DNA of 64,000 nucleotides from DP-36 sp036004365 (GCA_036004365.1 DASYRN010000200.1:1-64000), one strand, 5' to 3'; shown: positions 7,597 through 16,865, counted from the first letter of the stretch. Notes: a model not told the origin generated them from the letters alone. Numbers and translations: made by a program.

Positions 7597-9774
7597 TCAA
7601 ACGAAACGGTGGATGACGTCCAACAGATGTTTTTGATCGAAGCCACCCTTGGTGATATAGGCGTCCGCGCCTACTTCGATCCCCCGTTTCTTGTCTGCCT
7701 CCGTTTGTAGGGATGTCACCAGAATGACTGGGATATCCTTAAACCGCGTCTCTTTTTTGACCCTTTCGATCAAGGCAAAGCCGTCCATACGCGGCATCTG
7801 AACATCCGAAATCACAATGTCAAAGCTCTTTTCATGCAGTTTAATCAGAGCATCTTCTCCATCCACGGCAGTGGTTACATCGAATCCTGCGGCTTCAAGG
7901 ATGTTCTTCTCGAGGTTCCTTGTCGTCAGCGAATCTTCCACGACCAGCACTCTCTTTTGTCTCGAAGGCGGGCCGGGACTTGGAGAACGGGCGGGTGAAG
8001 GCCGGTCAGCTGTCTGATGAGAAAGGAAACGCACGAGATCATTTGGATTGAGGATGAGCCCGATCTGTCCATTCCCGAGAATGGTTCCTCCAGATATGTT
8101 AGCGACCTGGCTTAAGAGTTTTCCAAGCCCCTTAACGACGACTTCTTCTTCGCCCAACAGGGTGTCTACCCCGAGAACAACTCTTCCCCTCTGGGTGCGA
8201 ATCAGGACGGCCGGGATGGCTCCATTTTTACCCTCTTTGGGCAGGTTGAGGATATCTGCCAGCCAGGCAAAGGCTAAAGGCATCCCATCAATGACAACCG
8301 TGGGTTTTCCTTCTACCGAGCCCATCTGATCTGGGGAAAGCAATAGAGTTTTCTCTAGAGCGTCGGTGGGGAGACAATAGACGTCGCCGCCAATCTGGAA
8401 AAGCAAGGCGTGGGTTGTACTGAGAGTCAGGGGAAGCGAAAGGGTGAAGGTCACCCCCTCTCCGGCCTTAGACTCCGTGCTGAGAGAGCCCTTGAGACTC
8501 TCTATCTTGGCAAGCACTGCATCGAGCCCTACCCCCCGGCCTGAAACTTCGGTAACTTTTTGGGCGGTAGAAAAACCAGCGCGGAAAACCAGCTCCCACA
8601 GATTTTCGTCTCGCCAACGTGAGATCTCTTCAGCTGAACCGATACCTCTCTCGACTGCGGTTTTCTCTATCTCTTTTCGATCGAGGCCTTTTCCGTCGTC
8701 GCTAACCGAGATCAAAACCCTTCCTCCCTCCTGGCGGGCAGCAATGAGGAGTCTTCCCTTTTTGGGTTTTCCTGTCTGGCTTCTATCTTCGGGCAGTTCG
8801 ATTCCGTGATCGATCGAGTTCCGCACTAGATGGATCAGGGAATCGCGGAGTTCCTCGAGAATCTTTTTGTCGAGGCGGGTCGAGGTGCCTTCCAAGATCA
8901 ACTCGACATCTTTTCCTAGATCTCGACTAATATCACGCACCATTCTGGGAAAGGGTTCAAGAATTGTAGAGAGGGGGAGGAGGCGGAGATCTCTGATTCC
9001 TTCGTGGATGTCGTCGATGAGCCGCTCGAGTCGGCGGCTACACTCGGACAGCGCTAGCACTGGGCTGTAAAGTTGCTCGCCCAAGGCATCAAGCCGGTTG
9101 AGAAGCGGACTTTGTCTTGTTTCCTTTGCCAGCCTTTTCCGCACTTCCTCCAGAAGCTCCAACGTCTCTTCGATTTGCCGGACTTTTTCCATCGCCTCGA
9201 TTTTGGATACGAGGAGCTCCCCTACTTGGTTCATCAGGCTGTCGAGTTTATCAGTCTGGACGCGAATGCTCGTGAGGGCGCTCGCCTCCTTTCTTTTAAC
9301 CGATGGCTTACTTGCTCTCGGAATCGCTTGAGTTGTCTGCTTGCTCTCAGGGAGACGATGGATCGCGGAAAGCTCGGAAGGGCTTTTTTCTCCAGTGGCA
9401 ATCTGAAGCTGTAGCACCACCTCTTCAATGCTATCAGGTTCATGACCTTGTTCCAGGGCATGGAGGGTCCGAGAGATTGCGTCGATGCCCTTGTAGAGTG
9501 CATCCATGATGAGCGGGGTGAGCGGTTTTTCGCCACGGGTCAATTGAGTGAGTAGGGTTTCGAGATGATGGCTGAGAGTTTCAATGGCTCTGATGCCCAT
9601 CATCCGAGAGGCGCCCTTGAGGCTGTGGGCCGAGCGTAGGACATCGTCCAAAGGCGTCTCGTTCGGTTGGCGCTCGAGCATCATCAGACCATCAGTTAGC
9701 TTCTGGAGGTGTTCCCTACATTCCTCCTGGAAGATTTGAAACAGCTGCTGATACTGTTGATCGCCTGCCTTCAA
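7597..9774 (-). CDS. cheA: CheA chemotaxis kinase fused to a receiver domain
   Basis: This is the central kinase of the array, 725 residues. HPt is at the N-terminus with phosphorylated H50 (RSAHSLKGASRMMG). A dimerisation region follows, then the ATPase (LVRNSIDHGIELPED, VSDDGKGLD, SGRGVGLDAV), a CheW-like coupling domain (about 470-590) and a C-terminal receiver (about 605-725, acceptor Asp in IVISDVQMPRMDG). The P2 docking domain for CheY is not evident. CheA proteins with a fused receiver (as in FrzE-type systems) use it as an output or as a phosphate sink; here it takes on weight because no cheY gene is in the operon. Confidence 0.95.
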   Translation of the reverse strand: MKAGDQQYQQLFQIFQEECREHLQKLTDGLMMLERQPNETPLDDVLRSAHSLKGASRMMGIRAIETLSHHLETLLTQLTRGEKPLTPLIMDALYKGIDAISRTLHALEQGHEPDSIEEVVLQLQIATGEKSPSELSAIHRLPESKQTTQAIPRASKPSVKRKEASALTSIRVQTDKLDSLMNQVGELLVSKIEAMEKVRQIEETLELLEEVRKRLAKETRQSPLLNRLDALGEQLYSPVLALSECSRRLERLIDDIHEGIRDLRLLPLSTILEPFPRMVRDISRDLGKDVELILEGTSTRLDKKILEELRDSLIHLVRNSIDHGIELPEDRSQTGKPKKGRLLIAARQEGGRVLISVSDDGKGLDRKEIEKTAVERGIGSAEEISRWRDENLWELVFRAGFSTAQKVTEVSGRGVGLDAVLAKIESLKGSLSTESKAGEGVTFTLSLPLTLSTTHALLFQIGGDVYCLPTDALEKTLLLSPDQMGSVEGKPTVVIDGMPLAFAWLADILNLPKEGKNGAIPAVLIRTQRGRVVLGVDTLLGEEEVVVKGLGKLLSQVANISGGTILGNGQIGLILNPNDLVRFLSHQTADRPSPARSPSPGPPSRQKRVLVVEDSLTTRNLEKNILEAAGFDVTTAVDGEDALIKLHEKSFDIVISDVQMPRMDGFALIERVKKETRFKDIPVILVTSLQTEADKKRGIEVGADAYITKGGFDQKHLLDVIHRFV

Positions 9775-9786
9775 TTCTTGCTTCTC

Positions 9787-11817
9787 TTACTCGGCGTGAT
9801 CTTTGAAATGGTTGTCATCCGCCACCTGGAATTTCTTAACCAGCTCTTGTAGCGAATAGCCCAGGGTGACCAGTTGTGAGGCAGCGGCATTGGTTTGTCT
9901 TGTCCCAACGACGGTCTCTTTCATGCCCTGATCGATGTTGCGCATGGCCTCGGAGACTTGATCTACGCCGATGGCCTGCTGTCGGGTGGCGAGGGTGATT
10001 TCCTGCACCGTCTCTACGGTGCGCTTGATGGCTGAGGTGACGCTCTGGAGCGTCTCACCCGCCTGAAGGACGTGTCGGACTCCGGCTTCGACTCCCTTGG
10101 TTCCCTCCTCCACGGTCAGGATTGTGCTGTGGGTAGCGGCTTGGATCTCCTGGATGATGGAACCAATCTGCGCCGCAGCCTTCTGGCTCTGGTCAGCGAG
10201 CTTGCGCACCTCAGTGGCGACGACGGCGAAGCCCCTTCCATGCTCTGCCGCCCGAGCAGCCTCGATGCTCGCGTTCAGGGCTAGCATGTTGGTCTGTTCG
10301 GCAATGTTGGCAACGGTGTGAACAATGGAGCTAATTTTCTGGATGTGCTCGCTCAAGTTAAGAATGTTTTGGGCAATCCCCTCCGCCTTGACCTTGATCA
10401 GGTTCATCTCATGCACTCCCTGTTGGACCGCTCGGTTACCGTCCTCAACGACTTTAAGCGCTTCACTCCACTGGCTGGCCACTTCTTCAGCGGTGCGTCC
10501 GACCTGGTTCGAGGATTGGGCCAACTCGTTAATGGTGGTGGTGACCTCATTGATTGAGGCCGCCTGAGAGGCGATGGTGCGCTCGTGTTCTTCAGCGGCA
10601 GAGGACATCTGACTGGCTGTGCTACTCGTGTTGTGCACTAATTCGGTAATGCGTGACACGATCTCGTTGAGGTCTGCCGCCATCTGGTTCAAGGAACCGG
10701 CTAGCTGGCCTATCTCCGAGGTCTCTCGGGTAAAAAGGGAGGCAGTTAGATCCCCCTGTGAAACCCTTTGCGCGAAATGAACTCCTTCGCGGATGGGTCG
10801 AGAAATGTTTCGAGCGATGACTAGGGATACCCACGAGGCAAGTAGTGTGGTCAAGACGATGATGCCTAAAACCGTATTCCCAAGCTTAGTGACCGACGAA
10901 AGCCCTTCGGCCTCGTCCATCTTGGCGATGAGGACCGCCCCGATCTCTGGCAGCGGACGAAAGGAACCGATCACAGAAACCTTGCGGTAATCCTGATGGA
11001 CCGCATCTCCTTGTTTTCCCTGGATGCCCATGCGCCAAGCGGAATTCTCCGGCAGTTCTTTGAGAACGGTTGAGTCCGCGCTGAAGCGTGATTGCGTAAG
11101 CATCCTCCGGTCGCGGTCGACGATGATGACCTCACCGGTCTTACCTAAACCGGAGCGCGCCTCAACCAGCCAATGGATGGGGCGCAGATCTACCTCTAAG
11201 ATCCCGTGGCCCACCACGTTCGCGTTCTCGTCGTGCACTGGACTGGCGATCAAGAAGACATGTTGTTGGGCTGTCTTAGAGAAAAAGACCGGGCTGATAA
11301 AAAAGGTCTCGTTCTTCTCTAGCTTGGCAAGGCCGATCTCACTTAGATTCTTTCCCTCCTGAAGGAGTGCTTTGGAGCCGGCCACGAGTATTTTGCCGGC
11401 GTTATCGGCTATCAGGACATCGACGTAGGAACGATTCGTCTCTTGAAGTGCGGTGATGAGATCTTTTGCTTGTTCCATTCTCTCCTCGGGTGTCCTTGCC
11501 GCCAGATCCGGGTAGGCGATCCTAAAGCTGGGTGAGAGGAGGTCTTTGACAGCCGAAGCGCCGACAAGCTTCTGAGCGTCTGCCAGCTGATCCGCGAACC
11601 AAGCTTTAAGAATATAGGCCTTATTATCCGCGACCGCATTAAGCTTATTGATGATCTCCCTCTCCAGACTGGCGCGGCTATTCCGATAAGCCATAATGCC
11701 GATGGTTAAAGCGGGCACCAGAGAGAGGGCGATTAACCAAAGAGTCAGTCTACCCCTTATGGTTGTGGGAAGGGCTCTATGAAAAGGGGACCGGAATTGC
11801 AACCACTCTAGTTTCAT
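9787..11817 (-). CDS. Methyl-accepting chemotaxis protein with Cache-like sensor
   Basis: A 676-residue transmembrane chemoreceptor. Helix 1 is at about 22-44 and a large extracytoplasmic Cache-like sensor follows to about 310. Then come helix 2, a HAMP domain (SRPIREGVHFAQRVSQGDL) and the cytoplasmic signalling coiled coil. The hairpin tip that contacts CheA and CheW is intact (EQTNMLALNASIEAARAAE, GRGFAVVATEVRKLA). No C-terminal tether pentapeptide for CheR/CheB is seen. Its N-terminal half is strongly similar to that of the kinase at 3102-4847, so both probably read one stimulus. It is the only receptor in the cluster, between cheW and cheA. The ligand is unknown. Confidence 0.95.
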   Translation of the reverse strand: MKLEWLQFRSPFHRALPTTIRGRLTLWLIALSLVPALTIGIMAYRNSRASLEREIINKLNAVADNKAYILKAWFADQLADAQKLVGASAVKDLLSPSFRIAYPDLAARTPEERMEQAKDLITALQETNRSYVDVLIADNAGKILVAGSKALLQEGKNLSEIGLAKLEKNETFFISPVFFSKTAQQHVFLIASPVHDENANVVGHGILEVDLRPIHWLVEARSGLGKTGEVIIVDRDRRMLTQSRFSADSTVLKELPENSAWRMGIQGKQGDAVHQDYRKVSVIGSFRPLPEIGAVLIAKMDEAEGLSSVTKLGNTVLGIIVLTTLLASWVSLVIARNISRPIREGVHFAQRVSQGDLTASLFTRETSEIGQLAGSLNQMAADLNEIVSRITELVHNTSSTASQMSSAAEEHERTIASQAASINEVTTTINELAQSSNQVGRTAEEVASQWSEALKVVEDGNRAVQQGVHEMNLIKVKAEGIAQNILNLSEHIQKISSIVHTVANIAEQTNMLALNASIEAARAAEHGRGFAVVATEVRKLADQSQKAAAQIGSIIQEIQAATHSTILTVEEGTKGVEAGVRHVLQAGETLQSVTSAIKRTVETVQEITLATRQQAIGVDQVSEAMRNIDQGMKETVVGTRQTNAAASQLVTLGYSLQELVKKFQVADDNHFKDHAE

Positions 11818-11842
11818 CTTTTTCTCTCCCTTTGGACTCAGG

Positions 11843-12418
11843 TTAAGACGAGGTTTCTTCCACCGCTAAGCGCGGGTCTTGCTGCAGCCTTTCCATATTG
11901 AGCAGGCCAAGGGGACGATTTCCTGACAGCAGTTGTCCCCTGATAAACGCGGCGTGCTCAGAATCCAGAGATACGGGAAGTGGCAGGATATCATTGGTTG
12001 AAAAAGTAAGGATCTCCTGCCCCGAATCTACAGCCAAAGCCCACTTGTGGTCCTTGAGCTTTAACACCAAAAGGGTGGAGGCGATTTTACTTAGCTCCCT
12101 CCGAGGAAGGCCCAGAATCGGGCAGAGATCGATAACGGGCAAGAGTTCTCCTCTAAGGTTGACGATTCCGACCAAATGGGTTGGGGCAGAGGGAAGCCGA
12201 CGCACCGGCACGGATCGACGCGTCTCGGCGAGATACTTGAGTTCGATCCCGTAGAGCTCCTGACCGAGCTGAAAACAGAGGATCGCGATCTTCTCCCCGC
12301 TCTGCTCCGCGGCGGGAACCTCGCTTAGAATCCTGGCTCTTTGGCGCAGAATTTCTTGCAGGCCATTCGCCACAATTTGCGCTTTATCCAAGCAGATGGC
12401 CGCTTCTTTATCGTCCAT
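11843..12418 (-). CDS. cheW: CheW-like coupling protein with N-terminal extension
   Basis: CheW links chemoreceptors to CheA. The CheW fold occupies about residues 45-180 (ILCFQLGQELYGIEL, then THLVGIVNLRGELLPVIDL, the family's core motif). An additional 45-residue helical N-terminus precedes it (LQEILRQRARILSEVPAAEQ), longer than in classical CheW. The gene overlaps the upstream cheW by 11 bases, which suggests translational coupling. The two copies differ clearly in sequence, so one may serve the receptor and the other the CheA array, but that is a guess. Confidence 0.92.
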   Translation of the reverse strand: MDDKEAAICLDKAQIVANGLQEILRQRARILSEVPAAEQSGEKIAILCFQLGQELYGIELKYLAETRRSVPVRRLPSAPTHLVGIVNLRGELLPVIDLCPILGLPRRELSKIASTLLVLKLKDHKWALAVDSGQEILTFSTNDILPLPVSLDSEHAAFIRGQLLSGNRPLGLLNMERLQQDPRLAVEETSS

Positions 12419-12890
12419 GGCTTACCTTCTGCCCATCGCCGGCTTCCTTAGATTCGATGGTTGTCAAGATTCGATTCACGTCTAGGATAGGGATTAAGCG
12501 TCCCTCTAGTTTTCCGACTCCAACCATCAATTGGCCTCGCGCGCTTTCGCTAAAAGGAGTGAAGTCTCGTGGGGGCTCGACATCGCGGCTGGAAAGCGTA
12601 ACGAGAGACACCATCTCATCGACGATAAGTCCATAGAGCCCTTCTCGGAAGCAGACTACCAGGACGGCATTCTTGAGATCCCAGGGACGATGCCCAAGCC
12701 CCATTCGTCGCCTTAGGTCGATGGCTGTAACAAGATGGCCACGCAGATTGAAAATGCCGCAGACAAAAGGTGGGACATCCGTAAGAGGTGTCAGCTCCGG
12801 CAAGGGGACCACTTCTTGGACTTCGCGGACGTTGATTCCGTACCAGACTTGATCCAGGACAAAGGTGACAAGCGTGAACTCATCCTTCAT
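12408..12890 (-). CDS. cheW: CheW coupling protein
   Basis: A 160-residue single CheW domain of normal length: FTLVTFVLDQVWYGINVREV, then PFVCGIFNLRGHLVTAIDLR and a C-terminal GKLEGRLIPILDVNRIL. I chose ATG 12890, which overlaps the cheR stop by 11 bases, the same overlap used between the two cheW genes. A TTG seven codons earlier (12911) is also open. It should form core signalling units with CheA (7597-9774) and the receptor (9787-11817). Confidence 0.93.
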   Translation of the reverse strand: MKDEFTLVTFVLDQVWYGINVREVQEVVPLPELTPLTDVPPFVCGIFNLRGHLVTAIDLRRRMGLGHRPWDLKNAVLVVCFREGLYGLIVDEMVSLVTLSSRDVEPPRDFTPFSESARGQLMVGVGKLEGRLIPILDVNRILTTIESKEAGDGQKVSHGR

Positions 12891-14400
12891 GGCTAAGTTC
12901 TCTATCGACAAGTGTGAGAAGCTCTTGAGCGGTGATCCCGTTGGCCCCTGGAAGCGTACCCGACAGGGGAGTACTGCTCAGGAGTCTCTTTGTGACCGCT
13001 AAGCTCTTGCGTGCCTTTTCGATTTGTCCCTGGTCTTTATAGATTTTTCCCAGATAGAAGTAGCCCAGGGCGAAATTCGGATCGATATAGATCGCCTTCT
13101 TGAACGATTGGAGCGCCGCGTCTCTCTTGTCTTCCTCGATCCAGATCAGGCCCAAGAAGTAGTGAGCCCACAGATGGAGAGGATTCAGCGTGAGTGTTCT
13201 TAAGAGCCAGTGGGAGGCCTCGGATAGATGGTGCCGGTCGGCAGAGATCTGGCCTAGCAAGAAAAAGACGCGGGCGTCTTCACGGTTCCGTTCTGCTTCT
13301 CCAGCCAGGAGCACAAGGGCTCTGTCCACCTCCCCCTTGGAGATAAGATCGAGGGCCTCGTCCACTGCGTCACCTTTAGTTTTTTCACTCGGATCTTCGT
13401 CCCTTCTGGCCTGCTCTGGGGCTCGCCTTGGAAATTCACGGGCCGGCGGCAGAGGCAATCGAGTAGGGGCAACTTTGGGGTTTGGTTTTTTGCAGTGGGG
13501 CTTTTGATAAATAACCGTTTGGGGAAAGACCCGCGCTTCAAAATCCTTATAGATTTCGTGTGAATGCTCAACCGCTCCGGTTAGAAGGAATCCTCCTTCA
13601 TTAAGGCAGTTGTAAAGGCCCCGAATTATTTTTTGGTTTGTCTCCTGTCGAAAATAGATGATTACATTGCGGCAGAAGATGATATCGATGGCTGTGGTAC
13701 GGCTAAGCAGGGATGGATAGGTATCGCCCTTTAGATTAAGCGCCCTGAAAGTGACCAAGGAGCGGACCCGGTCATCCACACGGTAGCTTTCCCCTGTCAT
13801 CGGGCAGAAGTACTTTTTGACGATGTCAGGCCCGACTCCCCTGAAGGACCACGGACGGTAGATCCCTGCTTGAGCTCTCTCCAGAGCATCGAGATCGATG
13901 TCGGTGGCAAGGATAGTTGTGTCCCAGTCATGAAGGTCTGGGAAGTTATCCAGCAAGAGGATGGCCACCGAGTAGGGCTCTTCACCCGTAGAACAAGCTG
14001 CGCTCCAAATCTTGAGAGTTTTCTTCCCTTGAGATCTCTTCGCTTGCATGACCTCGGGGAGAAGATAATTTCGCAGGACGTCAAAATGTGGCAAGGTACG
14101 AAAGAAGTAGGTTTCGTTGGTTGTCAACGCCTCCACCAGGCTGTTTAGATAGCCCGCGCCTTCCTTTGAGTTGACGGTAAGAGCATAGATGACCTGCTCG
14201 GCGGGTATAGAGCGGAGAATGCCCGCGGGATACGCAAAGATGTCTTCTAGTCGATGGAGTTTCTCAGCCGGTAAATAAAGCCCGGTCTTTTCTTCCATGA
14301 GATCCCTGAGTCTTAGTAGATCGTTGCGTTCCATGTGAGCGCTTGACCATCCGCGCTCAGTTATGGCCGCGCTGCCGCTTAATTCCTGCTGCTCTTCCAT
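12880..14400 (-). CDS. cheR: CheR methyltransferase with C-terminal TPR repeats
   Basis: CheR transfers methyl groups from S-adenosylmethionine to receptor glutamates. The N-terminal helical and SAM-binding domains span about 25-290 (IWSAACSTGEEPYSVAILLL is the SAM motif; IIFCRNVIIYF follows). A charged linker (about 310-345) leads to about three TPR repeats (VFFLLGQISADRHHLSEAS; YFYLGKIYKDQGQIEKAR). TPR-bearing CheR proteins are known from Frz-type and other non-flagellar chemosensory systems. The ATG at 14400 overlaps the upstream gene by 44 bases; ATG 14334 (MERNDLLRLR) would avoid the overlap and keep the whole domain. Neither has a good ribosome binding site. Confidence 0.92.
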   Translation of the reverse strand: MEEQQELSGSAAITERGWSSAHMERNDLLRLRDLMEEKTGLYLPAEKLHRLEDIFAYPAGILRSIPAEQVIYALTVNSKEGAGYLNSLVEALTTNETYFFRTLPHFDVLRNYLLPEVMQAKRSQGKKTLKIWSAACSTGEEPYSVAILLLDNFPDLHDWDTTILATDIDLDALERAQAGIYRPWSFRGVGPDIVKKYFCPMTGESYRVDDRVRSLVTFRALNLKGDTYPSLLSRTTAIDIIFCRNVIIYFRQETNQKIIRGLYNCLNEGGFLLTGAVEHSHEIYKDFEARVFPQTVIYQKPHCKKPNPKVAPTRLPLPPAREFPRRAPEQARRDEDPSEKTKGDAVDEALDLISKGEVDRALVLLAGEAERNREDARVFFLLGQISADRHHLSEASHWLLRTLTLNPLHLWAHYFLGLIWIEEDKRDAALQSFKKAIYIDPNFALGYFYLGKIYKDQGQIEKARKSLAVTKRLLSSTPLSGTLPGANGITAQELLTLVDRELSHEG

Positions 14401-14641
14401 GCACGGACCGTTTTTTCTGCTTGTTGGACACCAGGTCCAAAATCTCCATCTTGTTGAAGCGCCAGCTACGCCCGATTCTATTTCCTGGAATGACTCCCTC
14501 TTCCGTCAGTCTGTAGACTGTTTTGATATGTATCTGGAGAAGTGCTGCTACCTGCGATGGCGTCAATATCTCGTCCACTCGTAAAAGCTCCTTCTTGGTT
14601 TCTAGTTGCCTCGTATGTTCCCTAAAGTGCGCATAGCTCAA
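14357..14641 (-). CDS. Excisionase-family helix-turn-helix DNA-binding protein
   Basis: A 94-residue protein with one MerR-like/HTH_17 DNA-binding domain at about 25-70: LTPSQVAALLQIHIKTVYRL then EGVIPGNRIGRSWRFNKMEI, the typical AlpA/excisionase pattern. The tail is basic. It is the first gene of the minus-strand chemosensory run and overlaps cheR, so it is likely co-transcribed and may regulate the operon. Proteins of this family also occur as stand-alone regulators and phage excisionases; no integrase or phage gene is nearby, which favours a regulator. Confidence 0.8.
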   Translation of the reverse strand: MSYAHFREHTRQLETKKELLRVDEILTPSQVAALLQIHIKTVYRLTEEGVIPGNRIGRSWRFNKMEILDLVSNKQKKRSVHGRAAGIKRQRGHN

Positions 14642-14862
14642 AGCACGAATGATGCCACGTTGCTGGGATTTCCTTCATGTCAGCAGAAGGAGTTAATTTG
14701 TCAGATGATTTCCAGTTTTTCGCGGGTTACCTTTTTCATAAGCTGATATCACAGTCTGAACAAATAACGCCGGATATGACTTTTTTTGTCCCTTATTTGG
14801 AATCTTTCTCCGAGAGGACGAGAGTGATTTATTGGGGGGGATGTGATATTCAAAAAGCGGTC

Positions 14863-15552
14863 ATGGACGTTGCGGCCAATTACCGCAAAGTTCTGGAGCG
14901 GATTGGTGAAGCCGCGGCAAAATGCGGCCGGGATCCTGCGGAGATCCGAATTCTTGCCGCTTCTAAATCTCAAGATGTATCGCGAATTCGCGCCGCCATA
15001 GAGGCCGGGATTCGGCTTTTTGGTGAAAATTACGTCCAGGAGGCCAGGGAAAAGAGGGAAGTTATAGAGGAACCAGTCGAATGGCATATGATCGGCCATC
15101 TCCAGCGCAACAAAGTTAATCTGGCCTTGGAGTTCTTTGATCTGATAGAGTCTTTGGATGGTCTGGAACTTGCCAAAGCGCTGGACAAACAGGGAAAGAA
15201 GCTAGGCAAAGTCGTGCGGACCTTTGTCGAAATCAACCTGGGTGGAGAGCAAACTAAAAGTGGAATCGCTCAAGACAAAGTTCCATCTCTCTTGCAGGAG
15301 GTCGGTTCTCTCTCCCACGTTCAAGTCGACGGACTCATGACGATGCCGCCATTCACGGAGAAAGCAGAAGAAGCGCGGCCTTACTTTCGGGCTTTAAGAG
15401 AAATGAAGGAGAGGTTTTCGGGACTAAAGATTCCCCATGTCGATCTCAGAGAGCTTTCCATGGGCATGACCCATGATTATCTGGTCGCGATTGAAGAGGG
15501 GGCCACGCTAATCCGCATCGGAACGGCTATTTTCGGGCCAAGGAGGAACTAG
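14863..15552 (+). CDS. yggS: YggS-family PLP homeostasis protein
   Basis: A cytosolic pyridoxal-phosphate-binding TIM-barrel protein (YggS/PROSC) that keeps free vitamin B6 and related amino-acid pools in balance. The PLP-binding lysine is K35 in ILAASKSQD, and the family motifs FGENYVQEA, WHMIGHLQRNK and LSMGMTHDY are present. I chose ATG 14863 because it gives 229 residues, the family's usual length, and starts exactly where homology does. The frame is open 62 codons further back, but that part is unlike the family. It leads a plus-strand run with yggT, as in many proteobacteria, and is divergent from the chemosensory operon. Confidence 0.93.
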   Translation: MDVAANYRKVLERIGEAAAKCGRDPAEIRILAASKSQDVSRIRAAIEAGIRLFGENYVQEAREKREVIEEPVEWHMIGHLQRNKVNLALEFFDLIESLDGLELAKALDKQGKKLGKVVRTFVEINLGGEQTKSGIAQDKVPSLLQEVGSLSHVQVDGLMTMPPFTEKAEEARPYFRALREMKERFSGLKIPHVDLRELSMGMTHDYLVAIEEGATLIRIGTAIFGPRRN

Positions 15553-15560
15553 AGTTACCG

Positions 15561-15869
15561 ATGTTCATCTTGGCTAATCTTTTGATGGCCTTGGCTCAAA
15601 TCATCGATTACCTTTTGACAGCTTACATGTGGATTGTCATCGCCAGAGCGATCGTCTCGTGGGTCAATCCGGATCCCTACAACCCGATTGTTCGCTTTCT
15701 CTACAGCGTGACAGAACCGGTGCTCTATCGGATACGCCGCCTTTTTCCTCTTTATGCCGGAGGAATCGATTTTTCTCCCATCATCGTTTTCGTGGCGATC
15801 ATCTTTCTGCAGAGGTTTTTGGTGCAATCCCTCTACGATTTGGCGCAGTCTATTCGATACGTGGGATAA
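15561..15869 (+). CDS. yggT: YggT-family membrane protein
   Basis: A 102-residue inner-membrane protein with two main hydrophobic segments (about 5-30 and 68-92). It has the family pattern IVIARAIVSWVNPDPYNPIV followed by RLFPLYAGGIDFSPI. It begins eight bases after yggS, the standard pairing. YggT proteins are linked to osmotic tolerance and cell-envelope or division functions, but the exact role is unsettled. Confidence 0.92.
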   Translation: MFILANLLMALAQIIDYLLTAYMWIVIARAIVSWVNPDPYNPIVRFLYSVTEPVLYRIRRLFPLYAGGIDFSPIIVFVAIIFLQRFLVQSLYDLAQSIRYVG

Positions 15870-15882
15870 GGAGTGAGCTCTC

Positions 15883-16845
15883 ATGAAATCTCTTTTTGTC
15901 GCTGATATTCGCGAGAATCAGCCGGTCGATTCCGTGTTCTTAGTGACAGCTAAAAAACACGGGGTCACCAAGGGAGGAAACGGTTATCTGACCGTGAGGC
16001 TTCTCGATCGCAGCGGCGAGATCGAGGGCAGAATCTGGGAGCGGGCCGAGGAGCTGGGAAGAGGATTCGACAAAAACGACTTTGTGCGGGTTCGCGGTCA
16101 TGCGACCCTTTACCAAGGGAGGATTCAAGTCCGCGTCCAGGATGTCATCAAAATGGAAGAGAAGGAGGTGGCGTCGGAGGACTTTTTGCCCAAGAGCAAG
16201 AACGATCCCGAAGCGATGGCTGCAGAGTTGATGGCGATCGTGAAGGGAATAAAAAACCCCCATCTCCGCGCCCTGGCGGAGGCCTTCTTTGCGGACGAAG
16301 TCTTTATGGACCTCTTCAAGCGCGCCCCGGCCGGGAAGAGCATCCACCATTCCTATCTGGGAGGGCTTTTGGAGCACACCCTTTCCCTCCTCAAGCTTAT
16401 TCTCAAGGTCGTTGAGAATTACCAGGGAATCAATATCGACCTCCTTCTCATGGGCGGCTTTCTCCATGACATGGGCAAGATCTACGAGTTTTCTTTCGAT
16501 CGGGCCGTCGAATACACCGACCAGGGACAGCTTCTGGGTCACTTGGTGATGGAAGTTGAGGCCGTAAGCGAAAAGATCAAGACTATTCCAGGCTTTCCTG
16601 AGGAGCTTGCGATGTTGGTGAAGCACATGTTGGTGAGCCATCACGGCTCCCTGGAGTTTGGCTCGCCGAAACTGCCGCAGACCTTGGAGGCCGTCATCCT
16701 CCATTATCTCGACGATCTGGATGGCAAGATCCAGAGCATCCAAAGCCTGATGGGAAAAGAGCGTGACTTGCGCTGGACTTCATTTCATCGCGGCTACGGC
16801 CGGAATTTTTTCCGAGGAAGTTCCGAAGAGAATCAGGGAAACTGA
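15883..16845 (+). CDS. YhaM-type 3'-5' exoribonuclease (OB fold plus HD domain)
   Basis: 320 residues. An N-terminal OB-fold nucleic-acid-binding domain (about 15-95: LTVRLLDRSGEIEGRIW, VRVRGHATLYQGRIQVRVQD) is followed by an HD phosphohydrolase domain (about 155-300) with metal ligands in SIHHSYLGGLLEHT, the HD pair H195/D196 in GGFLHDMGK and HMLVSHHG. This is the layout of YhaM, a 3'-5' exonuclease for single-stranded RNA or DNA. It lies 13 bases after yggT, and the HD-domain nuclease fits with rph further down the same run. Confidence 0.85.
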   Translation: MKSLFVADIRENQPVDSVFLVTAKKHGVTKGGNGYLTVRLLDRSGEIEGRIWERAEELGRGFDKNDFVRVRGHATLYQGRIQVRVQDVIKMEEKEVASEDFLPKSKNDPEAMAAELMAIVKGIKNPHLRALAEAFFADEVFMDLFKRAPAGKSIHHSYLGGLLEHTLSLLKLILKVVENYQGINIDLLLMGGFLHDMGKIYEFSFDRAVEYTDQGQLLGHLVMEVEAVSEKIKTIPGFPEELAMLVKHMLVSHHGSLEFGSPKLPQTLEAVILHYLDDLDGKIQSIQSLMGKERDLRWTSFHRGYGRNFFRGSSEENQGN

Positions 16846-16865
16846 TTAACGCAGGAGGTTATGTC

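Noticed and set aside
14642..14662. Possible sigma-54 element on the minus strand before the helix-turn-helix gene (TGGCATC-ATTC-GTGCT)
   Set aside because: Two mismatches to consensus, and it lies so close to the start codon that transcription would begin inside the gene.
14677..14862. Upstream extension of the yggS frame
   Set aside because: The 62 added residues are unlike the family, and 14863 gives the normal length.
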